Source: Dawidia soli
GTDB taxonomy: Bacteria; Bacteroidota; Bacteroidia; Cytophagales; Cyclobacteriaceae
DNA length: 64,000 nt
Reading direction: 5' to 3'
Assembly: GCF_018598185.1 (NCBI RefSeq)
Contig: NZ_JAHESC010000006.1
Span: 124,001-188,000 of the forward strand
The position numbers and the translations under genes are program-made. The notes below the pieces were generated by a model. The model saw nothing but the letters and a program-made list of their open reading frames with translations. It searched no databases and was not told the DNA's origin. Positions within the stretch are counted from its first letter, which is position 1. Each line of letters starts with the position of its first letter. Shown piece by piece: positions 34,019 to 42,044 of the stretch.

Positions 34019-34645
34019 ATGAGTCTTACCACTAACCTCTCTAAAACTGTTTCGCAGTTGACTGCGGAGTTTAATCAGATACCTGCTGAGCGGAAGCCGG
34101 TAATAAGCGAGTTGACGCAATTTATGCAAGATCGTGTGAATAGCGGTAAGCCCGTGTATCTCAATTTTATTTGTACACACAACTCTCGCAGAAGTCATTT
34201 GTCACAACTCTGGGCACAGGCGGCAACGCACTACTACGGGATACCGGACGTATCTTGTTACTCTGGCGGGACGGAGGCGACGGCGTTTAATCCTCGCGCA
34301 GTGAAGGCGATGCAGGACACGGGCTTTAAGATCACGGTACAGAAGGACGGCGACAACCCAGTTTACGAGGTAAGATTTGCCGACGATGCCCCGGCGGTTA
34401 TTGCCTTCTCGAAAACATACGACGATCCGTTTAATCATAATCAAGATTTTGCGGCGGTAATGACGTGTTCGCATGCTGACGAGAATTGTCCGGTGGTGTT
34501 AGGCTCGTCGGCACGTATCGCACTGCGGTATGATGACCCTAAGGCGTTTGACGGCACTGAGCTGGAGGCGGCTAAATACGCGGAGCGTGTGCGGGAAATT
34601 GGTCGCGAGATCTTATTTGCATTCTCACAAGTGAAAAAAGCATGA
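34019..34645 (+). CDS. Low-molecular-weight phosphatase-like arsenate reductase
   Basis: A 208-aa cytosolic protein with the P-loop CX5R as [18 protein letters not shown] and a C-terminal [17 protein letters not shown] segment supplying the extra cysteines that arsenate reductases of the LMW-PTPase type use. It is longer than ArsC of Bacillus, with an N-terminal helical extension of about 40 aa as in Bacteroidota homologues. It is expected to reduce As(V) to As(III) for export by Acr3, whose gene overlaps it by 4 nt. Confidence 0.85.
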   Translation: MSLTTNLSKTVSQLTAEFNQIPAERKPVISELTQFMQDRVNSGKPVYLNFICTHNSRRSHLSQLWAQAATHYYGIPDVSCYSGGTEATAFNPRAVKAMQDTGFKITVQKDGDNPVYEVRFADDAPAVIAFSKTYDDPFNHNQDFAAVMTCSHADENCPVVLGSSARIALRYDDPKAFDGTELEAAKYAERVREIGREILFAFSQVKKA

Positions 34646-35691
34646 GCAATAAAAAACAACTCGGCTTCCTGGATCGATACCTGACGCTGTGGATTTTTCT
34701 GGCGATGGCGATCGGCGTGGCACTCGGTAACTTTCTGCCGATGGAAAAGCTCATGGCGAACTTCCAGGTGGGCACGACGAATGTGTTGATCGCGCTGGGG
34801 CTGATCGTGATGATGTATCCGCCGTTGGCGAAGGTACGGTATGAACACCTGGGAAAGGTGTTTAAGAATGTGAGGGTGATAAGTTTATCGCTGGTTTTGA
34901 ACTGGATCATAGGGCCGGTGTTAATGTTTGTATTGTCGCTTGTATTCCTGCGAGATAAACCGGAGTATATGGTGGGGTTGATCCTGATCGGGTTGGCCCG
35001 TTGTATAGCGATGGTGCTGGTGTGGAATGATCTGGCGAAAGGTGACAAGGAGTATGCTGCGGGGTTGGTGGCATTGAATAGTGTGTTTCAGGTTATCTTT
35101 TATAGTGTGTTTGCCTGGCTGTTCATTACGGTGCTACCTCCGTTTTTTGGGATCAGCGGATCAGTGGTGGATGTGAGCATGAGTGATGTTGCAGAAAGTG
35201 TCTTCTTATATCTGGGTGTGCCGTTTATTGCTGGCTTTTTGACGCGATATCTATTTAAAAAGATAAAGGGTGAAGACTGGTATGTGCAGCGGGTGATACC
35301 GAAGATCAGTCCGTTGACCTTGATTGCTCTGTTGTTCACGATCGTGGTGATGTTTAGCTTTAAGGGTAAGATGATTGTGGATATTCCGCTGGATGTGCTA
35401 CGGATAGCGGTGCCGCTGGTGATCTACTTCTTTGTGATGTTTGTGTTGAGCTTCCTGCTGTCGAAACGGCTGGGGGCGAACTATGAGGAAAATGCCTCTG
35501 TGTCGTTTACGGCGACGGGGAATAACTTTGAACTGGCGATCGCTGTGGCTGTGGGTGTGTATGGCATCAACTCGGGGCAAGCGTTTGCCGGGGTGATTGG
35601 ACCACTGATAGAAGTTCCGGCGCTGATCTTGCTGGTGAACCTGGCCTTTTGGTTTAGAAACAAATTGTATACTTCGAAAACGGCATCGTGA
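34642..35691 (+). CDS. acr3: Acr3-family arsenite efflux permease
   Basis: A 349-aa membrane protein with ten predicted helices. The Acr3 signature [19 protein letters not shown] includes the essential Cys, and a second conserved region is [20 protein letters not shown]. The start is [26 protein letters not shown]. It exports As(III), and sometimes Sb(III), by proton antiport. It overlaps the reductase gene by 4 nt, and its TGA overlaps the next ATG (TGATG), so the ars genes are translationally linked. Confidence 0.95.
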   Translation: MSNKKQLGFLDRYLTLWIFLAMAIGVALGNFLPMEKLMANFQVGTTNVLIALGLIVMMYPPLAKVRYEHLGKVFKNVRVISLSLVLNWIIGPVLMFVLSLVFLRDKPEYMVGLILIGLARCIAMVLVWNDLAKGDKEYAAGLVALNSVFQVIFYSVFAWLFITVLPPFFGISGSVVDVSMSDVAESVFLYLGVPFIAGFLTRYLFKKIKGEDWYVQRVIPKISPLTLIALLFTIVVMFSFKGKMIVDIPLDVLRIAVPLVIYFFVMFVLSFLLSKRLGANYEENASVSFTATGNNFELAIAVAVGVYGINSGQAFAGVIGPLIEVPALILLVNLAFWFRNKLYTSKTAS

Positions 35692-36752
35692 TGGAGAACC
35701 GGTACGACGTGGTAGTGATCGGTGGCGGGCAAAGCGGCCTGGCGGTGGGATACTATCTGCGGCGGACTGGTTTGTCGTATGTGATACTGGATAACCAGGC
35801 GGAACCAGGTGGATCATGGTTGCATGCGTGGAAGTCGCTTCGTCTGTTCTCGCCTGCGCAATGGAGCTCGCTGCCGGGTATGATTATGACAGGAGGTAGT
35901 GATTATTACCCCTCTCGGGAAGTTACGCTTGAATACCTGAAGCTGTATGAGACTAAATACAACCTGGTGGTTAAGCGACCGGTGACGGTTGGGCAGGTGG
36001 TGCGAGAAAGTGATGAGTATAAGGTTGATACTTCGGATGGCACATACTTCTGTCGGGCGCTGGTGAGTGCGACGGGATCATTTATGAATCCGTATATGCC
36101 GGAGATTGACGGACGAGCGCTGTTTACTGGGCAGGTGCTGCATTCGAGCCAATACTTTGCACCGGAGCAATTTGCCGGAAAGCGGGTGGCGGTGGTTGGT
36201 GAAGGCAACTCGGGCGCGCAGATATTGGCAGAGGTATCGCGGGTGACAGGTGCATTGTGGATTACGCAAAAGGAACCGAGGTTTTTACCTGACCATGTGG
36301 ATGGGCGCTTTCTTTTTGATGCGGCGACGCAGGTGTATGAAGCGCAGAAGCAAGGAAAGCAATATAAGCCACCGTCGTTGGGTGACATTGTGATGGTAGA
36401 TTCTGTAAAAGAAGCGCGTGGCAGGAAGGTGTTGAAAAGCGTGCGACCTTTCGATCGCTTCACGGAAGATTCGCTGGTGTGGGCAGATGGCCATGAAGAG
36501 AAGATCGATGTGGTGATCTTTTGCACGGGATTTAAGAACTCGCTGTCGCATCTGCGGGGGCTGAATGTGATCAATGCGGAAGGCAAGGTTGACACGACTG
36601 GGACAAGAGCGAATTTGATGGACGGGCTTTGGCTGGTGGGATATGGAAACTGGACGGGCTTCGCGTCGGCAACATTGATCGGCGTGGGGCGAACTGCAAA
36701 GGCGACGGTAGACGAGATCAAGGCCTTTCTTGGTGTGGCTTTGGCGCAGTGA
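35691..36752 (+). CDS. ArsO-like FAD-dependent monooxygenase
   Basis: A 353-aa flavoprotein from the ATG at 35691. It has an N-terminal FAD Rossmann motif (VVVIGGGQSGLAVGYYLRR) and a middle NADPH Rossmann motif (RVAVVGEGNSGAQILAEV). The FMO-type region between them is SGTG-like (SATGSFMNPYMPEIDG). Proteins of this kind in ars operons are called ArsO; their reaction is not firmly established, with flavin-linked oxidation of arsenicals proposed. The start overlaps the acr3 stop by one base. Confidence 0.8.
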   Translation: MENRYDVVVIGGGQSGLAVGYYLRRTGLSYVILDNQAEPGGSWLHAWKSLRLFSPAQWSSLPGMIMTGGSDYYPSREVTLEYLKLYETKYNLVVKRPVTVGQVVRESDEYKVDTSDGTYFCRALVSATGSFMNPYMPEIDGRALFTGQVLHSSQYFAPEQFAGKRVAVVGEGNSGAQILAEVSRVTGALWITQKEPRFLPDHVDGRFLFDAATQVYEAQKQGKQYKPPSLGDIVMVDSVKEARGRKVLKSVRPFDRFTEDSLVWADGHEEKIDVVIFCTGFKNSLSHLRGLNVINAEGKVDTTGTRANLMDGLWLVGYGNWTGFASATLIGVGRTAKATVDEIKAFLGVALAQ

Positions 36753-36789
36753 GGGAAGTCAAGCCTATTGGAAAGTCAATACAGCAAAT

Positions 36790-37284
36790 ATGGGTGTATC
36801 TATAAGTCTTTTTGAGCGGAGCCATTGGGCTGCGGTGAGTGAAATATACGGGTTGGGGATTGCGACGGGTAACGCGACGTTTGAGACGACAGTGCCCGAC
36901 TTTGACTCGTGGTTGAAGAAATTTCATGCGCACCTGCTATGGGTTGCCATTGACAATGGCGTGGTAGTAGGCTGGGCAGGATTGCAGCCGGTGTCGGTGC
37001 GAGAGGTGTATAGGGGTGTTGTGGAAGTGACGATCTATGTACATCCTGGGCATGCTGGAAAAGGCATTGGAACGACGCTGATGCGGCACCTGGTGGAACA
37101 AAGTGAGGCGGCGGGAATCTGGACGCTGTATGCGTCGATCTTTCCGGAGAATACGGCGAGCATTAAACTGCACGAGGCGGCAGGTTTTAGGGAAATAGGA
37201 TACCGGGAGCGGATTGCGCAAATGGATGGAAAATGGCGGAATACGGTGTTGTTTGAGCGTAGGAGTGAAATTGTTGGGATTTAG
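36790..37284 (+). CDS. ArsN1-like GNAT acetyltransferase
   Basis: A 164-aa GNAT protein from the ATG at 36790. The pattern GIATGNATFETTVPDFDSW, then GWAGLQPVSVREVYRGVVEVTIYV, then GKGIGTTLMRHLVEQSE and IFPENTASIKLHEAAGFREIGYRERIA matches the phosphinothricin/arsinothricin acetyltransferase group called ArsN1. Its probable substrate is an organoarsenical or glutamate-analogue antibiotic. It lies 37 nt after the ArsO-like gene. A promoter for the next sigma gene begins at its 3' end. Confidence 0.8.
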   Translation: MGVSISLFERSHWAAVSEIYGLGIATGNATFETTVPDFDSWLKKFHAHLLWVAIDNGVVVGWAGLQPVSVREVYRGVVEVTIYVHPGHAGKGIGTTLMRHLVEQSEAAGIWTLYASIFPENTASIKLHEAAGFREIGYRERIAQMDGKWRNTVLFERRSEIVGI

Positions 37285-37285
37285 T

Positions 37286-37311
37286 TGCGTCTTTTGGAAT
37301 GGGTCTGCGTC
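37286..37311 (+). promoter_or_regulatory. Predicted ECF-type promoter of the SigZ-like gene
   Basis: TGCGTC (37286-37291) followed by TTTT, then CGTC (37308-37311) with a 16-bp gap; the start codon is 32 nt further on. The same layout (TGCRTC, 15-17 bp, CGTC) precedes three other genes nearby, implying autoregulation. Confidence 0.55.
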
Positions 37312-37343
37312 GTAAGGAAGTGGAACAGTATTAAAGGATAGCT

Positions 37344-37877
37344 ATGGAATCGACCGTGGGTATTAATCTGAATTTTTTCCAGCAGGAGCTGAAAGGTTTT
37401 GTGTATAAGCGGGTACGGGACAAGTCGCTGACGGAGGATATTGTGCATGATGTGTTCATCAAGGTGCAGAACAAGATCGGGCAGCTGCATGAGCGGGATA
37501 AGCTCACGAACTGGATATATCAGATCACGAAGAATGCCATTATAGACCATTTTAGAAAACAATCGCGGAGCCTGCATGCGAGTGACCTGGATTGGGAGAA
37601 TGATGCGCCAAACTTTAATGAGTGCGTGACGCGGTGCCTGGAAAATCTGATGGCGTCGCTGCCGGATAAATACCGGGAGGCGTTGCAGCTGGCGGACGTG
37701 GAGAAGATGCCGCAGCTGGAGCTGGCAAAGCGGCTGGGTATATCGTACTCCGGAGCGAAGTCGCGGGTGCAGCGTGCGCGGCAGATTTTAAAAGAAAGGA
37801 TGGATGAAACGCTTATTATAAAGCTGGATTCTTACGGCAATGTGATTGTGTGCGAGAATAGATCGAAGTGTTGTTAA
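37344..37877 (+). CDS. SigZ-like ECF sigma factor with Cys tail
   Basis: A 177-aa sigma factor. Region 2 is FVYKRVRDKSLTEDIVHDVFIKV, with NWIYQITKNAIIDHFRKQ; region 4 is LPDKYREALQLADVEKMPQLELAKRLGISYSGAKSRVQRARQIL. The C-terminus (KLDSYGNVIVCENRSKCC) carries three Cys after a D-x-Y/R-G-N motif that is also present in the second sigma factor at 39144 (EADSRGNILE). The tail may bind metal or sense thiol state. No anti-sigma gene is adjacent, consistent with direct sensing. Confidence 0.9.
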   Translation: MESTVGINLNFFQQELKGFVYKRVRDKSLTEDIVHDVFIKVQNKIGQLHERDKLTNWIYQITKNAIIDHFRKQSRSLHASDLDWENDAPNFNECVTRCLENLMASLPDKYREALQLADVEKMPQLELAKRLGISYSGAKSRVQRARQILKERMDETLIIKLDSYGNVIVCENRSKCC

Positions 37878-37881
37878 AGTT

Positions 37882-37908
37882 TGCGTCTTTTCGATAGGGG
37901 GCGACGTC
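37882..37908 (+). promoter_or_regulatory. Predicted ECF-type promoter of the PAP2 gene
   Basis: TGCGTC (37882-37887) then TTTT, and CGTC (37905-37908) after a 17-bp gap, 23 nt before the ATG at 37932. TTGCGTCTTTT is shared with the promoter at 37286. Confidence 0.55.
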
Positions 37909-37931
37909 TCGTGAGCAAAAATGTTTACGAG

Positions 37932-38837
37932 ATGAAAAAAATCAGTCTATTTGTTTTGTTTCTGGCGGCCGGTGTGCTGGCTGTTGCACAGAAGAAATCC
38001 CACCAGCCACTCGAGCCGGTAAGTGATCACTATAAAGAACTACAGGCGTTTAGCGCGGCGGTGAACCCGGCACGAGCGTGGATGGATACGATTAAGTATC
38101 CGCCGGCGGAATATAGTAGTGCGATTGTGTATCTGCTGGTAAAGCCGTACTACCTGACAGATGCGCAAGTGAAAACCCTTCGTGAAAGTGTGAAGTTTCC
38201 TGCTAACAGCTCGGACCAGGTGCGGAAGGAGCTGGACTATATGCTAGACCTGCAAGCGAAGCGAACAAGCGAGCAGGAGAAACGGGTACGGTTCCTGGGC
38301 GACATTGGATACTGGCCATGGATAAACCTGGTGCCTTCGCATCCGTCGTACGAAGAAAACCTGGCGAACTTGTTTTTTGAGGGGAGTGAGCTAATGGGAA
38401 ACGAGGTGAACGCAAGGAATCTGCCGAAAGTGGCGAAGCTGCTGCAGGGTGTGATGCAGGATATGCGGGTGATGGAGTTCACGATTAAGTATACGTTGTT
38501 TCGTCCTCGGCCCTATCATCTGGAGCCGAAGCTGGCGCCACTGACGAAGATCAACTCGCCGTCGTTTGCGAGTGGGCATACGTTGTGGGCATTTGTGCAG
38601 GCCTTTACCTGGAGCGAGGTGGTGCCGGAGAAACGGAAGAATTTTATAGCGTTGGCAGAAGAGATCAGGCGCTCGCGGGAGATTATGGGAATTCACTATC
38701 CGAGTGATAATGAGGCGTCGCGGCAGCTGTCGTATAAGATGGTTCAGTACTATTTGCAGAACCCGGTGTTTCAGAAGGATCTTCGCGAGGCTGTGGCGGA
38801 ATGGAACGCGGTGTCGCCAAAGCTGGTGCGCCGATAA
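37932..38837 (+). CDS. PAP2-family (class A acid) phosphatase
   Basis: A 301-aa secreted enzyme from the ATG at 37932, with signal peptide MKKISLFVLFLAAGVLAVAQ. The three phosphatase motifs are visible: KYTLFRPRPYHLEP (KX6RP), SFASGHTLW (PSGH variant) and RSREIMGIHYPSDNEASRQL (SRX5HX3D). It is periplasmic and hydrolyses phosphomonoesters; lipid phosphates are also possible. Its promoter carries the motif shared with the sigma factor and the CC proteins, so it probably belongs to the same stress regulon. Confidence 0.9.
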   Translation: MKKISLFVLFLAAGVLAVAQKKSHQPLEPVSDHYKELQAFSAAVNPARAWMDTIKYPPAEYSSAIVYLLVKPYYLTDAQVKTLRESVKFPANSSDQVRKELDYMLDLQAKRTSEQEKRVRFLGDIGYWPWINLVPSHPSYEENLANLFFEGSELMGNEVNARNLPKVAKLLQGVMQDMRVMEFTIKYTLFRPRPYHLEPKLAPLTKINSPSFASGHTLWAFVQAFTWSEVVPEKRKNFIALAEEIRRSREIMGIHYPSDNEASRQLSYKMVQYYLQNPVFQKDLREAVAEWNAVSPKLVRR

Positions 38838-38846
38838 CAATATTAC

Positions 38847-38879
38847 GCAAGGCGAGGATCGTTTTGATCCTCACCTTGC
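38847..38879. terminator. Bidirectional terminator hairpin
   Basis: GCAAGG-GAGGATC pairs with GATCCTC-CCTTGC (one bulged pair), loop GTTTT. It lies between the stops of the convergent PAP2 and CC-repeat genes. Confidence 0.7.
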
Positions 38880-38884
38880 TTCTG

Positions 38885-39082
38885 TTACTTGTCGCAGCAT
38901 TCTGTGCCGTCTGTTGGTTGAGCGCAGCATGCGCCGTTGTTTTCTTCCGGCGCCTTGCTAGGCTCGCAGCAGGCAGCGGCTTCTACTTTTGGCGTGCAGC
39001 AAGAAGATGCCGGGGCTTCGATCGTGCGCGGAGCTGGTTTGGTCTTGGTAATGACGGGGATGTTTTCGAGTGATGTATCCAT
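38885..39082 (-). CDS. CC-repeat mini-protein (metallothionein-like)
   Basis: A 65-aa protein with four vicinal Cys pairs spaced along a Pro/Ala/Glu-rich chain: SSCCTP, AACCEP, GACCAQ and TECCDK. There is no signal peptide or membrane helix. It is likely an intracellular soft-metal or metalloid binder, though it belongs to no metallothionein family I know. Its promoter shows TGCATC and CGTC boxes at the same 15-bp spacing as the CC-tailed oxidoreductase. It lies inside the arsenic cluster, close to two SigZ-like sigma factors. Confidence 0.8.
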   Translation of the reverse strand: MDTSLENIPVITKTKPAPRTIEAPASSCCTPKVEAAACCEPSKAPEENNGACCAQPTDGTECCDK

Positions 39083-39106
39083 GGTCTTACTGTTTTCAAT
39101 TATAAA

Positions 39107-39131
39107 GACGGAGGTTTTTTAAAATGATGCA
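39107..39131 (-). promoter_or_regulatory. Predicted ECF-type promoter of the CC-repeat gene
   Basis: On the minus strand TGCATC (39131-39126), 15 bp, CGTCTT starting at 39110; the ATG at 39082 is 24 nt beyond the CGTC box. Boxes and spacing are identical to those at 41206-41230. Confidence 0.65.
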
Positions 39132-39143
39132 GCGGCGACGAGA

Positions 39144-39725
39144 CTATTTTTGCTGGTTGCTTATGCAGTTATGACAGGGGTTGTGATAGTCTGCGCGGCC
39201 GTGTGCTTCGAGGATGTTGCCGCGGCTGTCGGCTTCGATGTGACAGCAGTTGTAGAACAGCTGTTTGAGGCGTTCGCGGCCTCGCTGAACGCGAGAACGT
39301 AGCGTGGGGTATGGCATGTCGTACTTTTCGGCAAGTTCTTTCTGGCGGATGCCGTTGAGTTCGGCGTCTATGAGAATGTCTTTATACTCTTCTGGAAGTA
39401 GTCTAATCATGCAGCCCATGCAGCGGTCGAGGCCTTGGGTGGAGTCAATGTCTTCTTCTATGGGTTTGTCGGTGGTGGCGGTGTCGTCCAGCGGGACGTT
39501 TGGGGTGGCGGCTTTGGCGCGGTAGTAGTCTATGATGGCGTTGCGCGTGGTGCGGAAGATCCAGTTGGGGAGTTTGTCTTCGTGCGAGATCTTATCTACG
39601 TTGTTGGAAATCTTCATGAAGACTTCCTGGAAGATGTCTTCGGCATCTTCCTTTGAGCGTGTTTTGCTGCGGATGTAGGCAAACAGGCTTTGGCGGAAAT
39701 GTGTGTATATCTCGGCTACTTCCAT
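39144..39725 (-). CDS. Second SigZ-like ECF sigma factor
   Basis: A 193-aa sigma factor with region 2 (RSKTRSKEDAEDIFQEVFMKI, NWIFRTTRNAIIDYYR) and region 4 (LPEEYKDILIDAELNGIRQKELAEKYDMPYPTLRSRVQRGRERLKQLF). Cysteines occur at GCMI, YNCCHIE and HNPCHNC in the tail, the last as a CxxC. It is similar to, but clearly distinct from, the sigma factor at 37344. Its own upstream region lacks the TGCRTC/CGTC pair, so only one of the two appears autoregulated. Confidence 0.9.
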   Translation of the reverse strand: MEVAEIYTHFRQSLFAYIRSKTRSKEDAEDIFQEVFMKISNNVDKISHEDKLPNWIFRTTRNAIIDYYRAKAATPNVPLDDTATTDKPIEEDIDSTQGLDRCMGCMIRLLPEEYKDILIDAELNGIRQKELAEKYDMPYPTLRSRVQRGRERLKQLFYNCCHIEADSRGNILEAHGRADYHNPCHNCISNQQK

Positions 39726-39766
39726 GCTTAGGATATCTTAATCGATCATTGCACTATAAATGTAAA

Positions 39767-39807
39767 AGGCATCGCTGATGCCAGCGAAAGCAAGCGTCAG
39801 CGATGCG
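39767..39807 (-). terminator. Terminator of the CC-tailed oxidoreductase
   Basis: Stem GCATCGCTGA / TCAGCGATGC with a 21-base loop, followed on the minus strand by CTTTTAC. It lies 38 nt beyond the stop at 39845. Confidence 0.65.
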
Positions 39808-39844
39808 TGGATAGCGGGACTTAACGTCGTACCCTGTGTTGTAT

Positions 39845-41179
39845 TTATCCGCAGCATGAGGCGACGGCGGGCTTTTGCTGTGGCTCGGGTTGAGCGCCGC
39901 AGCACGCGGTGGCGGTTTGGACGTTGCTGACGCTGCAGACGCCGGTTTCGGGCATATCAAGTTCAACGTTGGCTGCGGCTTCGAGGTCGCCGTCTATGGC
40001 AGCGGCGATAGAGCGCACTTGCTCATAGCCGGTGGCCATGAGGAAGGTGGGGGCGCGACCATAGCTTTTGGAACCGGCGATGTAGAAGTCCTGGTCGGGG
40101 TGACGGAGTTCTTTCTCGCCGTGCGGGCGGACGGTGCCGCAGCTGTGGATGTTGGGATCGATGAGTTCGGCAATCTGTGCGACGCTTTCAAGGGAAGGAT
40201 CTATACTCAGGCGGACTTCACGCAGGAAACTGAAGTCGGGGCGTGAGCCGGTGTTGCTGATGACCTGGTCGATGCCGGGAAGCGCGAGTTTGATGCCGTT
40301 TTGTAGGCCGACAATAGTGAGTGCGTCGCCGGTCTTTATTACCTGCTGGATATGGAACGGGGTATAGACGCTAACGCGATCGTCATTTACAAGCTGCTCG
40401 ATTTTAATGCCGAGGTCGCCGCGTGCTTCGAGGGCGTCTTTCTCCTGGCCGCCGTATACGTCATGGATGTTTTGCTTGCGAAGTACCCAGTGGATTTGGG
40501 TGTCGGGGTATTGTTCTTTGAGCTTGTCAAGCTCGAGTACGGCGTTGATGGATGAGTGGCCACTGCCGACGACAAGAACGCTCTTGTTTTTATAGCGTTC
40601 GGCGTGCGTATTGAGGATGTCGGGGATGCCGTAGAAGATCTTGTCGCGGTGCTCTTGTTCGCCGATGGCGAACGTGCCGCCGGAGCCAATGGGGTTCGGG
40701 AAGTTCCAGGTGCCGGATGTGTCGATGACGGCTTTGACCAGGAACTGCTCGACCTGGTTGTTGTGAAGTACCTGGACGGCATAGGGCAGACGCTCGCGGC
40801 CGGCGGTTTTCATTTTGTCCTGGCCGGTGCGGCCGATGGCCACTACTTTGCTTTGTAGGTGGATGTGAGGTGCGAGGGCTGGGAGGTCGGCCAGGGGTTT
40901 GAAGTATTGCTTGTAAAGCTGGCCGCCGGTGGGCAGTGCCTCGTCGTCGGGGCTTTGCCAGCTGGTTTGCTCCAGGAGCTGCCTTGCGGCTTTGTCGATA
41001 TTATAACGCCAGGGGGAGAATACGCGAATGTGTTTCCAGGTGAGGATGTTGGCAGCGACGGTATCTCCCGCCTCGAACAGCACGAAAGGCTGGTTTCTGA
41101 CGGTGAGGTAGGCAGCGGCGGCCAGCCCGACGGGGCCTGCGCCGATGATCGCTACGGGAAGTGATTTTGCTGTTTCCAT
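39845..41179 (-). CDS. FAD/NAD(P)-dependent oxidoreductase with vicinal-Cys tail
   Basis: A 444-aa flavoprotein from the ATG at 41179; longer frames run into non-coding DNA. It has an FAD Rossmann motif VAIIGAGPVGLAAAAYL and a second nucleotide motif SVLVVGSGHSSINAVLEL. The C-terminal tail holds two vicinal Cys pairs (TATACCGAQ and VASCCG). The tail echoes the CC-repeat mini-protein 0.8 kb away. It may act on thiol-bound arsenicals or as a metal-binding reductase; no assigned reaction. It shares an ECF-like promoter with the mini-protein. Confidence 0.82.
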   Translation of the reverse strand: METAKSLPVAIIGAGPVGLAAAAYLTVRNQPFVLFEAGDTVAANILTWKHIRVFSPWRYNIDKAARQLLEQTSWQSPDDEALPTGGQLYKQYFKPLADLPALAPHIHLQSKVVAIGRTGQDKMKTAGRERLPYAVQVLHNNQVEQFLVKAVIDTSGTWNFPNPIGSGGTFAIGEQEHRDKIFYGIPDILNTHAERYKNKSVLVVGSGHSSINAVLELDKLKEQYPDTQIHWVLRKQNIHDVYGGQEKDALEARGDLGIKIEQLVNDDRVSVYTPFHIQQVIKTGDALTIVGLQNGIKLALPGIDQVISNTGSRPDFSFLREVRLSIDPSLESVAQIAELIDPNIHSCGTVRPHGEKELRHPDQDFYIAGSKSYGRAPTFLMATGYEQVRSIAAAIDGDLEAAANVELDMPETGVCSVSNVQTATACCGAQPEPQQKPAVASCCG

Positions 41180-41205
41180 TGTCTTATATGCTGTGCTACT
41201 GTTAA

Positions 41206-41230
41206 GACGGAGCTTCCGGAAAAAGATGCA
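41206..41230 (-). promoter_or_regulatory. Predicted ECF-type promoter of the CC-tailed oxidoreductase
   Basis: On the minus strand TGCATC (41230-41225), 15 bp, CGTCTT from 41209; the ATG at 41179 lies 26 nt after the CGTC box. CTCCGTCTT is shared exactly with the site before the CC-repeat gene. Confidence 0.65.
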
Positions 41231-41314
41231 GGATTTGAGAAAATTATTACGGGTTTCCGTGCAATGGAAGGGGCGGCGTCTACTACTGTGTCGCAACGCT
41301 TGCCTTGGTTGTTA

Positions 41315-41716
41315 GGCAGAGCGAAGCGGAGCCAAATCAATACATTCAGGCCGTGCAAAAGGCCTGGCAGGTGCGGAACGGAGTGGAGCGCCTGACAGGA
41401 CTTTTGTGCCGGCCCCATGGGCGTAAGCAACTGCATTTGGTATTTGCGCGCCCGAGCCGGCGAGTGGGGGGTGCGGGGGGAGCCGGCGAGGATCAAGGCG
41501 CGCACCAACACCTGGTCTTGGCCTGCCTCTGCGGTCCCCCCGCAGAAAATAAGGGCAGGACAAGACCGCGCGAGCACGGGTGGTTGTGTCAAAGCTGACC
41601 GCAATATGCGGCAGAGCGAAGCGGCGCCATTCAAATACTATCAGCGGGGACGGACAAAAGGCATGACAGGGGCGGAACGAAGTGGAGCGCCTGGCGGGCC
41701 TTTTGTGCCGGCCCCA
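41315..41716. repeat. Two ~105-bp direct repeats in a gene-free stretch
   Basis: Units at 41315-41416 and 41610-41716 share GGCAGAGCGAAGCGG, then ACAAAAGGC or CAAAAGGCC, then GTGGAGCGCCTG and finally TTTTGTGCCGGCCCCA. The space between is G/C-rich. The whole stretch 41180-42044 holds no convincing gene: the open frames across it overlap each other on both strands and have repeat-derived composition. Bases 41870-42044 are AT-rich and probably carry the promoter of the XRE-ImmA gene. Confidence 0.75.
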
Positions 41717-42044
41717 CAACCAACCGCGCGCAAGCGCTCCTTATCTACCTTGATGCCTGCCGAAGGAGGCACAGGGCGGGTGGGCATGTGCGGTGGGGTG
41801 GCGTTGGCCAGCGCAGGATGGCGGCATTGGACAATGTGCAGCTGGAGTCGATGGGAATGGTAAATAGAGTCAAACTATTGCGTCGATCTACAAAAAATGT
41901 TTTATGTCAATCTGTTGTATTTCAGTTGTTTACAATTAAAATCTAACATTGAATTATTTTTCATTTTGGTTATGTTAGTTTTATCATACATCTTTGTGGT
42001 ATCACTAAAAAAATAGGTAAATCCGATATCAGTACAAGCTAATT

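Noticed and set aside
38831-38850. Possible third ArsR operator (ATAACAATATTACG)
   Set aside because: It resembles only part of the operator, lies downstream of a gene at a terminator and has no promoter to control.
41305-41863. Overlapping frames on both strands
   Set aside because: They run through the direct repeats and G/C-rich DNA, overlap each other, and show no domain pattern.
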